Shown here: piece after piece, positions 11,836 to 21,960 of the stretch
How positions within the stretch are numbered: the first letter of the stretch is position 1
How the letters are laid out: each line of letters begins with the position of its first letter
From: Pollenia angustigena
Taxonomy: Eukaryota > Arthropoda > Insecta > Diptera > Polleniidae
DNA: 64,000 nt
NCBI GenBank assembly: GCA_930367215.1
Contig: OV884059.1
Span: 148,178,511 to 148,242,510, forward strand
Direction of reading: 5' to 3'
Notes under the pieces: generated by a model
The model's database searches: none
Seen by the model: only the letters and a program-made list of their open reading frames with translations
Told to the model about the DNA's origin: nothing
Made by a program: the position numbers and the translations under genes

Positions 11836-12545
11836 CTGTTTTCCGGGAGTAGGGTTTATATTGGGCCTATGGTAAATAATGGAGCGGTCTTCACAAAATT
11901 TAATAGTCTTATTTCTAGTCCTATAAAACTTTAATGTTCCAAATTTTGTTGTGATAGCTTTATTAATTATGATTTTAGGCGTACTAAACTGTTTTCCGGT
12001 AGTAGGGTTTATATGGGGCCTAGGGTAAATTATGAACTGGTTTTCACGAAATTTTACAGTCTGGTTTCTAGTCCTATAAAACTTTGCTGTAGTAGGGTTT
12101 ATATGGGGCTAGGGTAAATTATGGACCGATCTTCACGAAAATTTACAGTCTTATTTATAGTCGTATAAAACTGTTATGTACTAAATTTTGTTATGATAGC
12201 ATTATTAAATATGATTTTAGGCATACTAAACTGTTTTCCAGTAGTGGGTTTAAATGGGGCCTAGGGTAAATTATAGACCGATCTTCACGTAATTTTACAG
12301 TCTTATTTCTAGTCGTTTAAAACTGTAATGCACAAAATTTTGTTATGATAGCATTATTAATTATGATTTTAGGCGTACTAAACTGTTTTCCGGTAGTGGG
12401 GTTAATATGGGGCCTAGGGTAAATTATGGACTGATCTTCACGAAATTTTATGGTGTCATTTCTAGTCATATAAAAATGTTACAGACCAATATTTATTGTA
12501 ATAACATTATTTGTTACGATGTTATTAGGCGTACTAAAGTTTTTC
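11836..12545 (+). repeat. 153-bp tandem repeat array (DINE-1 core)
   Basis: The anchor ttttcc(g/a) is at 11839, 11992, 12234 and 12386, with a last weak unit near 12541. The 242-bp gap is one unit plus an 89-bp partial unit. Another unit lies left of the hAT insertion (about 10612-10760). This is the inverted counterpart of the array at 5.6-6.07 kb. Confidence 0.85.
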
Positions 12546-12690
12546 GAGAGTGGGCCTGATCTTAACGAAATTTTGTGGTGTTATTTTTGGTTTTCAATGC
12601 CAAACTGCTTAGGAGAACTAGAAACAGTTTGGCACTAATATTGTTCTTTTCTTTTGAGTTTTTCGAAAGTAAGTAAGTAAGCAATTTTTA

Positions 12691-12945
12691 AAAAAAAGTT
12701 TAAAAGAGTTTCTTCTCCAAAATTTAGAAATGCTTCTATTGTAAAAATTAATTGTGAAAATTTATTTAATATGTAAAATATTCTTTTTTTCTTTTTCTAT
12801 TTCTTTTTTTTTTTTTATTATTGCTATTATTATATACAACTTATGTAATATTTTTTGCCAACTCGCCTCAATAATGTCCAAGTGGCGCTGAGGCACTTTC
12901 TATCTTTTGTAAAATATTTCTTCTTTTTTTTGAAAATAAACTGAA

Positions 12946-12976
<31 letters not shown>

Positions 12977-13250
12977 GTGATTTTAACAGATGGTCTGACA
13001 AACATAACTAATCTGGGTGGGTTTAACCCACCCCAGCCCACGCCAATCTTCGCCAATGACTTTAAGTGAAGAATAAATAACAAAATATAGAATGAACATT
13101 CCTAAAAAATAGTAATAAGTATGAGTTAAAAGTTTTTGTAAACACATTTTTTACGACTTCTTAATTAATTTTTTAATGGTAAAGTACAAATTAACATTTA
13201 AAGTACGTACAATTTCCCTAATCATATAAATAATGCAAATGTTTTTTATT
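12691..13250. other. No gene; homopolymer tracts
   Basis: T-rich tract around 12784-12820 and a run of about 28 A at 12947-12974. No recognised element. Confidence 0.5.
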
Positions 13251-13496
13251 ATACTAGCTGGCCACCTTGGCTTCGCTCGGTAGCTGATTACTAATGATCG
13301 ATGGAGCCGTTTTCTGATTTTAGGTAAATCGAAAAAGTGGGCGTAAAAGTAGGCGGGCCAATATTTTCTTTCCGTAAAAACCAAAGTTGGACCATGGCGA
13401 TCATTTTAAAGAAATAATCGTCCAAATCGGTCAAGCCGTTCTCAAGTTATGCGATCAGCAACACACAACATTTCATTTTTATTATATAGATATATA
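13251..13496 (+). mobile_element. LINE-type 3' terminal fragment
   Basis: It starts with atactagctggccaccttgg and ends with ttattatatagatatatatt. Insects carry many such 3' fragments, with a CTAGCTG start, a 'cttcgctcgg' block and a TATATAGATA tail, which I associate with RTE-type LINEs. The assignment is from memory of the pattern. No coding sequence is present. Confidence 0.4.
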
Positions 13497-13499
13497 TTT

Positions 13500-14440
13500 A
13501 ATAATTAAAAATATGTATTAATAAATAAATAAAGTTTATTGAGCACTGCCTGCCTGAGATAAATATTTTTTGTTTCTATATAAAAAACTTGGTATTAAAA
13601 CCTATAAAATACCTGACCCTTTTTTACTTTGAAATATCCTTTTTACCCTCTTTTTTGACTCAACGGCAACGCTGCATATAGGTACCTAAAACAATGCGAA
13701 TGTACCTATGTACTGCAAAGGTACATACGTATGATTTGTAAAATGTCTGTCTGTATGTCTGTTTACCTATGGATAATTCACATTTTTATACAAATAATAA
13801 ATATTAATAATAAACTTACATACATAAAACTATAAAAATGAACAACAGAAGAAAATAATAATTTATATGGTTTCATTTGTATGATTATTTTTTTGTATTT
13901 AATATTCTATTGTAGTTTTTTATTCGTACCATTTACAGTTTAATATTATAATTTTAAAATTTTTCAGTTTTTGTTTTTAATAACAATTGTTGTCTTTTTG
14001 AGTTTTTCTTTTATTTCCTTATTATGTATTTTTATTTTTTATTTATTTATGTTTTACGAGCAAATGAAATTAATACGCATACAATAGAAATTTAAAGACG
14101 ATGATAATAATGATTATAAATGAATTGGATGGAATTGAATGTAAAGAAAGATTTTTCAATATTTGTTGGAATGGTAAGACATTATAGTTAGTTGATGATT
14201 AATTAATTACGACGATGTAGTTTGTAGTTTTAACAATAAAATTAAATACTTATTTAAAAATGACTAATTTCATTTTAGTTGGTTTTTACAGATTACACAT
14301 AAGTTTGATGTTTTAGTGTTTATTGTTAACTTTAAAATTAACGGCAAAATACCAACATTTGAAAGCATAGCAGTAAAATATGTAATATGTATAAGTATTC
14401 TTCTTTTCTTTTAAAGCAGAGAACAACAATAAGTGATTTA
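13500..14440. other. AT-rich stretch without a recognisable gene
   Basis: At 13666-13678 the string caacggcaacgctg matches the inverted end of the hAT element at 4396, perhaps a solo end. No partner end is seen. The rest is simple AT-rich DNA. Confidence 0.5.
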
Positions 14441-14698
14441 ATAAGTAAGAAAGCTATATTCCGCTATGCGGAATCTTATATATTACGTCGGATGTTGTAG
14501 ATTGATAACCAAAATGCTTGTACATAATATGGAAACTTTGGCGCTGGCCGTTCTCCAGATATACAGACATCTATAAGGTCTTTGTATAAGAAGTGACACG
14601 CCTACTTCCGCCCATTTTTAAGAGAGGTTGTTTTGTAAAAACCTTGCTATGTGTACCTAATTTGAACAATTTTTTTCATACACTTCTTAATAAAAAAA

Positions 14699-15399
14699 CA
14701 AGTAAGAAAATATAGTCGGTCAAGCCCGACCATATGATACCCAGCACCACTGTATTAAAAAACACATTATGCTCATGTGTCCATGTAAATATGGATTTAT
14801 CTATGTTTATAAACTTCATTAAAATCGGTTTGAAAGTTAGTGAGAGTCAGAAATTGTCCCTTACCTCCTCTTGTGATCCTATTTTTGAAAAACTGTATAG
14901 CTTATGTGTCCATATAGATATGGATCCATCTATGTTTTAAATTTCATTAATATCGGTTTGAGAGGCAGAAATTGCCCCGATTTTCCCTCGTGGTCCTATT
15001 TTTTTAACAAATGCATACCCTTTGTGTCCATATAGATATGGTTCTATCTATGTTTAAAATTTCATTAAAATCGGTTTGATAGTTTTTGAAATGAAGAAAT
15101 TTCCCCTTATCTCACTCGTGGTCCTACGATTGGGCTCATTTTCAAAAGGCTTGGTCCTTGTGCCAATAAGAATCTATGTACCAAATTTTATCAAATTATC
15201 TCCAAAACTGCGACCTGTGCTTTGCGCACAAGGTAACATGGACAGCCAGCCAGCCGGACGGACATCGTTAGTTCGACTCGGAAAATGATTCTGAATCGAT
15301 CGGCATACTTAAAGGTGGGTCTAGGACCAATATATTAAGGCGTTACACACATCAGCACAAATGCGTAATACCATCTCCATTGTTGTGGTGTGGGTATAA
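14699..15399 (-). mobile_element. DINE-1-like unit 1
   Basis: It starts acaagtaagaaaatatagtc with a gtcggtcaagcccgac hairpin. It carries three diverged sub-repeats of about 110-120 bp (gtgtccatatagatatgg at about 14900 and 15026, a variant near 14777), an RGAC-rich tract (cagccagccggacggacatc near 15244), and ends gtggtgtgggtataat. Complement of the tract gives (GTCY)n. Confidence 0.65.
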
Positions 15400-15612
15400 T
15401 AAATCTATTTTAAATAAATCTCCCAGATTTTGTCAGGTGTTGTGTATTGTTAACCAAGATATTTGTACCAAATTGGAAAACTAGGTCTTGCTGTTCTCCA
15501 TATATAAAGAAATCTATATTGTCTTTGTATGGGGGTGCCCCAAGCCCACTTAAAATTAAAAAAAAAAATATTGCCTATGACTCCATCAAAATTCAACACA
15601 TTAAAATAAAAA

Positions 15613-16340
15613 ACAAGTCAGAAAGTATAGTCGGTCAAGCCCGACCATATGATACCCTGCACCACAGTATTTAAAAACACATCATGCTTATGTGTCCATA
15701 TAAATATAGATTTATCTCTGCTTATAAACTTCATGAAAATCGGTTTGAAAGTTTGTAAGAGGCAGAAATTGCCCCCTACCTCCCCTTGTGGTCCTATTTT
15801 TGAAAAACTGCATAGCTAATGTGTCCATATAGATATGGATCTATCTATGTTTTAAATTTCATTAAAATCTGTTTGAGATGCAGAAATTGCCCCTATCTCC
15901 CCTCATGGTTTTTTTTTTTAAAAAATGCATACATTTTGTGTCCATATAGATATGGTTCTATCTTTGTTTTAAATTTCATTAAAATCGGTTTGATAGTTTC
16001 TGAGAGGAAGAAATTTCCGCCTATCTTCCCTCGTGGTCCTACGATTCGGCCCATTTTCAATAGGCTTGGTCCTTGTGTCAATAAGAACCTATGACCCAAA
16101 TTTCATCAAATTATCTCCAAAATTGCGACCTGTACTTTGCGCACAAGGTTACATGGACAGCCAGCCAGCCAGCCTGCCTGCCAGCCTGCCAGCCAGCCGG
16201 ACGGACATCGTTAGTTCGACTCAGAAAGTGATTCTAAGACGATCGGTATACTTTAAGGTGGGTCTAGGACCAATATTTTAAGGCGTTACACACATCAGCA
16301 CAAATGCATAATACCCTCTCCACTATTGTGGTGTGGGTAT
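15613..16340 (-). mobile_element. DINE-1-like unit 2
   Basis: Same order as unit 1 and about the same length. The GTCY-type tract is expanded to about 50 bp (cagccagcctgcctgcc region, 16157-16206). The three internal sub-repeats with 'tgtccatata' lie near 15692, 15820 and 15940. No coding function is inferred. Confidence 0.7.
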
Positions 16341-16588
16341 AAAAATTAACTACAAGTTCTTACTTGTTGAATTCGGCTTCCCTTCACCATGGTGAAATAA
16401 GAACAGAAAACTATTAAATATCATTACAAATAAGATAAAAACGCCCACTTCTCCAATACCGCCCACATTTTGTCGGATGATTTTAAAACTAGGTCTTTCC
16501 GTTCTCCAGATGTACAAAAAAATAGACGGACAGACGTACATGTATGTACGTATATGTTATGTGTTAAAATATAAAAAACATATAAAAA

Positions 16589-17310
16589 AGCCCGACCATA
16601 TGATAACCTACACCACAGTATTTAAAAACACATCATGCTTATGTGTCCATGTAAATATGGATTTATCTATGTTTATAAACTTCACGAAAATCGGTTTGAA
16701 AGTTTGTGAGAGGCAGAAATTGCACCCTTTTAAGGCGTAAAGCCTGGTACTCTGTTCAACATTTCACGTGAAATGCTGTCAAAATGCATATGAAAAAAAC
16801 TTGTGCGGAATAATCATGAAATAATGTTGATGGAGTTGTACTCTGTTTATTTTGTGAAAAAGTACCGAAATGTTTCTGGCAACATTTTTTTTACAACTGC
16901 GAAATAATGTAAGCTGCCTTTATTTCACGTGGAATTTTAAGCAAAAGCAAAAAAGTATGAACTTAATATTTAAAAAAGTAATAAAAAATTAAAATAACAC
17001 AATCGGTAATCGGTAACAGTTTTTTAGCCGTATTTACTTTTTTTTTATTAAATTTTTTATTAAAAAAAAATAATTTTAGTAAAATACATGTGGCGTTTGT
17101 TTACATACACGAAACAATGTAGCATACTTTGAAGGAATAAAAACGTCAAATTATACAAACTCGCACGATTGGTAACATTGATAAATGCCAAAATTTTCGT
17201 GTGGAATAATCAATGTTGCTCAACATTTTTCACAAATTTGAACAGAGTACTAGGCTTTACACACATCAGCACAAATGCATAATACCCTCTCCACTATTGT
17301 GATGTGGGTA
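16589..17310 (-). mobile_element. DINE-1-like unit 3, deleted and interrupted
   Basis: Only the first sub-repeat is present. The sequence then jumps from 'gaaattgcaccc' (about 16727) to the 'ttaaggcgt' block that lies near the end in units 1 and 2. At that block a 516-bp Harbinger-type element is inserted. The tail resumes at 17257 and ends gatgtgggtata at 17310. Confidence 0.7.
16741..17256. mobile_element. Non-autonomous PIF/Harbinger-like element, 516 bp
   Basis: The ends are AGCCTGGTACTCTGTTCAA and, inverted, AGCCTAGTACTCTGTTCAA, 18 of 19 identical. The right flank is TTA (17257-17259). The left flank reads TAA (16738-16740), while the sibling units read ggcgTTAcacac at this spot. The original duplication was therefore TTA, with one substitution since. 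Confidence 0.8.
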
Positions 17311-17315
17311 TAAAA

Positions 17316-17950
17316 AAATAATAAAATAAACCGGATATACAGAAAAGCAGACGGACAAACAAACATGGTTTAACTAACTGTGCTGTACATGTACGTATTT
17401 GTAATGTGTAAAAAAACGCAAAAAAAAAGTTAAAAAAAAACAAAAATTAGAAAAAAATTTCGCTACTCATAAGAACCCAGAATTTATAGGCCCCTATTAT
17501 GAGTTGCAATTGCAAACGAATGTAAAATTTGTATTATGAGTTGACAGAGTTGACTGTCGAAAATTTCGTTGTTCCTTGAGTTTTTTCAACGAAAACAATT
17601 TTGATTTCGATACTGTAAATAAATTTGAAAAGCAGCTAGGTATTGGTAAAGCTCGTAGACTGTAAAACAGTGGAATGAAATTTCGCAGTTGTCAATTTGA
17701 ATCCTTTTGGGATTAACTTACGAAGAAGTTTCCTCTGATCAGTTCCAGTAAGCGTTCATTTCCATCAGGCGAATCATTCAAAAACAATTACTGCATCGTC
17801 ATGTTTAATTTTTCTTTTATTTTTTGAATTTGTAAACCATATTTCTTTTTTTTAAAGTCAGAAACAGAGTTTAGTTTACATGTAATAGGTACCATATACT
17901 TTATAGGGTATATTGTAGAAACTAAAAGAGGAATGACAAATTGGAATATC
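17316..17950 (+). mobile_element. DINE-1-like fragment interrupted by a MITE
   Basis: The phrases actcataagaacccagaattt (17466) and atatactttatagggtatat (17894) are adjacent in the copy at 40.9 kb. Here they are separated by 405 bp (see 17489-17893). Confidence 0.6.
17489..17893. mobile_element. Non-autonomous DNA element with ATA duplication, 405 bp
   Basis: The left end is GGCCCCTATTATGAG and the inverted right end GGTACCTATTACATG, 11 of 15 identical. ATA flanks both sides (17486-17488 and 17894-17896), and excision restores the DINE-1-like sequence. The ends are diverged, so the superfamily is uncertain. Confidence 0.5.
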
Positions 17951-18242
17951 AACAAAAGATAAAAGATATTCTGGTAGTGTATTGAAACATTCTTAACTAT
18001 ATGCAGCGTTGGGCACTATTTCAAATACATCTATGTAAAATATATATGAGAACAAAAAATTTGAACCGCAGCTAAAATAGCAAACCCCAAATGGCATTTT
18101 GTTTTAGATAAGTACTTCGAGCAATTCCACAAGAGGAGCAGTATACATTTTATGTGTTGCATTGTGTAAACAAAACGAAAACGTCTCTCCGAATTTCTTT
18201 AAATGTCTGCATTTCAGTTATACATATTTCCTAGATGATATA

Positions 18243-19167
18243 ATGGGTGATTTTTTAAGAGCTATAGAAAAGTTTAAAAAAAATCACATAAAATTCAGAA
18301 AAATGCATGAAATCTTTTTTTGAATCGATAGTATGGTCCATATAATTTAATGTTTGAAGATTATTTAATGCAAATGTTGACCGTGACAGCGTCCAAATGG
18401 TCCATTCGCTTAGTCCAATTTTGGCATACTCTTTCCAACATTTCGGAAGGTATCTCATGAATAAATTCTTCAATGTTTTCTTCCAATGCGTCAATTGAAG
18501 CGGGCATTTGTGTATAGACATGAGCTTTAACATAGCCCCACAAAAAATAGTCTAAAGGCGTTAAACCGCACGACCTAGGGGGCCAATTGACCGGTCCCGA
18601 ACGTGAAATAAAATGTTCACCGAACTCGCCTCTCAATAACGCCATTGTTAAGCGTGCTGTGTGGCATGTGGCACCGTCTTGTTGAAACCACATGTCATGC
18701 AAGTCAAGCTCTTGTTTTTTGGGCAAAAAAAAGTTGGATATCATCTCACGGTAGCGCTCACCATTCACAGTTACGTTACGATTCGCATCATCTTTGAAGA
18801 AGTACGGTCCAATGTTGCCACCAGCCCATAAACCGCACCAAACTGTGACTTTTTCTGGATGCATTGGTAGCTCCTGCAATGCTTCTGACTGATCTCTACT
18901 CCAAAATCGACAATTCTGCTTATTAACGTACCCATTGAGCCAAAAATGAGGTTCGTCGCTGAACACGAGAAGCGCGCGATGAACTTTCTTAACAGAGCAC
19001 GCATTTGGTAATAAAATTCAATAATTTGCAAGCGTTGTACGTTTGTAAGATGATTCATGGTTAAATTATAGACCAAACTGAAGATGTTTGACAGTGAAAC
19101 AAAACACGAAACGTGCGTCAGCTGTTTAAACCAGTTGCCAAAAAGATAATAGCTAAAAATCACCCGA
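18243..19167 (-). mobile_element. mariner derivative (DD41D type), internally deleted, copy 1
   Basis: The element is 925 bp. The ends are ATGGGTGATTTTT and, inverted, TCGGGTGATTTTT, and both are bordered by TA (18241-18242 and 19168-19169). It encodes the remnant transposase listed next. Full-length relatives are about 1.3 kb. The missing middle is shared exactly with the copy at 47875-48754. Confidence 0.9.
18361..19058 (-). pseudogene. mariner transposase relic, D-D-(41)-D
   Basis: On the minus strand an ATG at 19058 opens MNHLTNVQRLQIIEFYYQ, the first helix-turn-helix. A frameshift follows near 18990, and the sequence jumps directly to FSDEPHFWLNGYVNK with the first catalytic D. The second D is in WFQQDGATCHTA. 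The third is the D of PLDYFLWGYVK, with 41 residues between the second and third. That spacing fits the rosa/DD41D group of mariner rather than DD34D. The segment between the N-terminal helix and FSDE, which should hold the second DNA-binding part and linker, is missing. The C-terminus ends in a shifted frame. It cannot make active transposase. Confidence 0.9.
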
Positions 19168-19169
19168 TA

Positions 19170-19780
19170 CTTTGCTCAATCCACCGCACATATCCTTATT
19201 CTGTAATGTGATTGGAACTATCTTGGTATTTAATTAACCCATTATAACTGTCGATAATTTTCTTACAATAATTAGACAATTGCTTAAAATGATAGTAGGT
19301 ACCTAAATCTAGGAATGCTTAACATTAATTTGAGTCATTTTTATAACCTTTTTTGGGGTGGCACAATGTTTTTTTGTTTTTTTACCTTAATAAAAGAAGT
19401 TTTTATTTTTCGTTAAAGACAAAAGCATTTTTTTTTAATTAATTAATTAATGAAAGTTGAAATTTTTATCTCATTTTGTGTTTTTCTTTAAATATTCGCT
19501 TGAATTTGGTGAATGCGAATGTCATAAAATAGCGGAATACGAATATTCGTAACATCACTAGTGGATATACTACGTGAAGATAACTTTGAAGATAAAAAAC
19601 AAGTGCGGCCTTATCAGTTTATTTTGACGTATGTGCCATAAATTAAAAAATAGTTGCCAAAAAGTGGCGTATAAACAAAATGTAAAATTTTTTTTGCAGG
19701 TGAAAATGGCTTTAACTTAAAATATTTTTATTGAATTTGGATATTTGTATATAAATTGATAAATAACTTTAAACCCAATC
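19170..19780. other. AT-rich stretch without a recognisable gene
   Basis: The phrase gaatattcgtaacatcac near 19539 recurs in variant form near 20273, suggesting small related repeats. Nothing else is recognised. Confidence 0.4.
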
Positions 19781-19782
19781 TA

Positions 19783-19934
19783 TATATCTGTGATCACAAG
19801 CGATAACCGCCTAAGTCGACTTAAGAAACAATTGAGTTTATAGGCATTTCTTTCTTTTCGGAAACACAAGCATAAATATAAAGTATCTTTTCTCAAAAAC
19901 TATTTCGACTTATAGCTTGTGACCACAGATATAT
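19783..19934. mobile_element. Short inverted-repeat MITE, about 152 bp
   Basis: The left reads atatctgtgatcacaagc and the inverted right atatctgtggtcacaagc, 17 of 18 identical. TA-rich flanks make the TSD ambiguous. Confidence 0.6.
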
Positions 19935-20500
19935 GTATGCATACAATAGTAACGTAACCGACTGATTGATTAACTGACTAACTGATTCATCACCTTCAAA
20001 TTTGGACAGGAGGTTGGTCTTTCCCTAAATCGATCCACTAAGACGGGATTTTAAGAAATTCGAGTGTTTAGAGGTTACAAAAGCGTAAAATGGGTAAATT
20101 CGGTAATTTTGTATCTCCAATACTAAAATAGATACAAAAGAAATGTAATATGTACTTATTGTTGATCTTTTTTATTATTATTTTTTATTAAAAATTATTA
20201 TTATTGTTTATTTTATTTTATGTATTTTTTTAACGTATTCGCAAAATATTCGCCATTTATTTGCTTGAATTTGGCCAATACGAATATCATAAAATAACAG
20301 AATATTCAGCATTTCGAATTTCCAGGGTTGTTATGCTTTTTTCTTAAAAAATTGGAAAGTATTTGTGGTATATTCAAGTTGACTTTTATTAAATGAATGA
20401 CAAATCAGTTTTTTTACATATGGGCATTTCCATTTTACGATATTGTTATAGAGAAATATTTAGATTTTACTAATTTTATAAATTTACCCATAAATTTGTT
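19935..20500. other. AT-rich stretch without a recognisable gene
   Basis: No termini or coding sequence recognised. Confidence 0.4.
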
Positions 20501-20509
20501 CACTTAGAT

Positions 20510-20716
20510 CAAGGCGAATTCAACTACAGGTGGTGTCGAAACGGCATCTGATTCTGACAGTTCGGGCTTATTTGTTTTGATTTGTTAGTGTTTTGCTTAT
20601 AATGGTTGACATTTCGAGCTAATGACACTAACAATGCAATGCAAAAAACCGTATGTTGTTTCTGTTGTTTTTGGATTGTTGTAGTTCCGACACCACCTGT
20701 AGTTGAATTCGCCTTG
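20510..20716. mobile_element. hAT-type MITE, 207 bp, long perfect ends
   Basis: The first 29 bases from each end are identical when inverted, starting CAAGGCGAATTCAACTACAG. The 8-bp duplication ACTTAGAT is at 20502-20509 and 20717-20724. The 8-bp TSD supports hAT. The near-perfect ends suggest recent movement compared with neighbours. Confidence 0.85.
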
Positions 20717-20724
20717 ACTTAGAT

Positions 20725-21639
20725 GAACAATCAAACTGCAAAGTTGTGCAAACTTAGTTTCTTATTTGTGAGAATGTTTTATTGTATGTTTTCTTTATCT
20801 TCCTGAAAAGAGGTGATATTTGATGAAAATTATTCCATAAAAATGTTCTTACATGGTCTGTAATCTAAAGAAGAGTTCAAAGAGCAATATGTTATTCGGA
20901 TTAACGGTAAATTTTATATGTTGTTTTAATCATTATTCAGTTCAATTATTATGGAAAAAATTTCACGTTCGAAATGTCACGTATCGACCCAGATTTTGCC
21001 TTAAAAAAAAGAAAATACAGAAGATTTTGTAATCAAATCAAAGACATTTTAATGTTACATTGCTACGTAAAATTCTCAAAGTAGTTTGACTAAAAAATTG
21101 TGCCAGGTTTCGCTTAATTACTCCTTTTCATACATGGCCACAAAAACTACTTCAATTTTTTTCACGTTCGAACCGCTACTTCTTTTGTTATTACCTTTGG
21201 CCTAGAACCGCGCCCTCCATAAACTTAAAAAATGTTATTGCATTTTTGATGCGTACGACTGTCACGTTCAACACTTTGGATTTACCCATATTCAGTTTAT
21301 GCCTCGTAAACGGTATGTTCAGTAAATGCTTAAATCATGTACATATGATCTTACGACTACGTTAATGCCAGGGATGTAAATATGCATACTATTACTATTT
21401 ATTTTTTTATTTATTTTTTCTGGGTCTTAAGTTATACGTTGGTATTGGAAAATTATTTAATGATGAACTATTATTCAGTTCGTTTTCGGTTTTACAAGTT
21501 TCATTGTTAATGATTAGCTTTTGCCATTGCTATTATTTGCTTGATACTAGAGAAATATTATAATCCCAAATTTTTGTCTCTAAGCCATAATTTTGCGGTT
21601 GTATTATATACTTGTGTTATTATGCCTTATACCAGCTAT
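20725..21639. other. No recognisable gene
   Basis: The phrases cacgttcgaa and ttcacgttcgaac recur near 20963, 21170 and 21263, but no element ends are visible. Confidence 0.4.
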
Positions 21640-21960
21640 GCCGGTCACAAGCCCGGATAAAACGGCGAGTGTTTGAGGTAAAGCGTAAAACTGATCCTCA
21701 GTAAAATATTTGATAGTTGGTCCGAATGGCTTAAATGCGTCTCGGGGAGTATGTATGGTAATTATATTATGCTAAGTTAGCTATCAGTAACTCGATGTCA
21801 TTCCTAGAGGACATTAGGTGGTAGCCCCATCATCTAGGATATTCTGCGAATGGCCAATCACCAATCCAGAAGAAAAACAACAACGATTACAGAAACTTGA
21901 ACAAAATCTAAAAACAACAAACCCCCAACATTTATGACGGAACTTGGCATAAGAGCACGG

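Larger units (their letters stand above)
10076..12690 (-). mobile_element. DINE-1-like element with 153-bp array, split by a hAT element
   Basis: On the minus strand it runs from about 12690 (ctttcgaaaaactcaaaag, matching the plus-strand segment near 5435) through the 153-bp array to the hairpin end attcggatgggccgaat and caagttagagtgc at 10076-10108. The array is interrupted by the hobo-like element at 10761-11827. It lacks the TATACC start seen in the 5.2-kb copy. Confidence 0.65.
14444..17310. repeat. Three-fold tandem array of a compound DINE-1-like unit
   Basis: A segment of about 210-240 bp containing 'ccgttctcca' (near 14548, 15490 and 16499) alternates with a segment of about 700 bp starting 'agtcggtcaagcccgacc' (14713, 15627, 16589 truncated). 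The period is about 0.91-0.98 kb. This suggests a segmental tandem duplication of a composite repeat, followed by divergence and a deletion in unit 3. Confidence 0.75.

Noticed and set aside
13666..13680. Second copy of the CAGCGTT hAT element
   Set aside because: Only one end-like string is present and there is no partner or duplication.
18361..19058. Functional or domesticated mariner transposase
   Set aside because: A large internal deletion, a frameshift, and the terminal repeats with TA still present.
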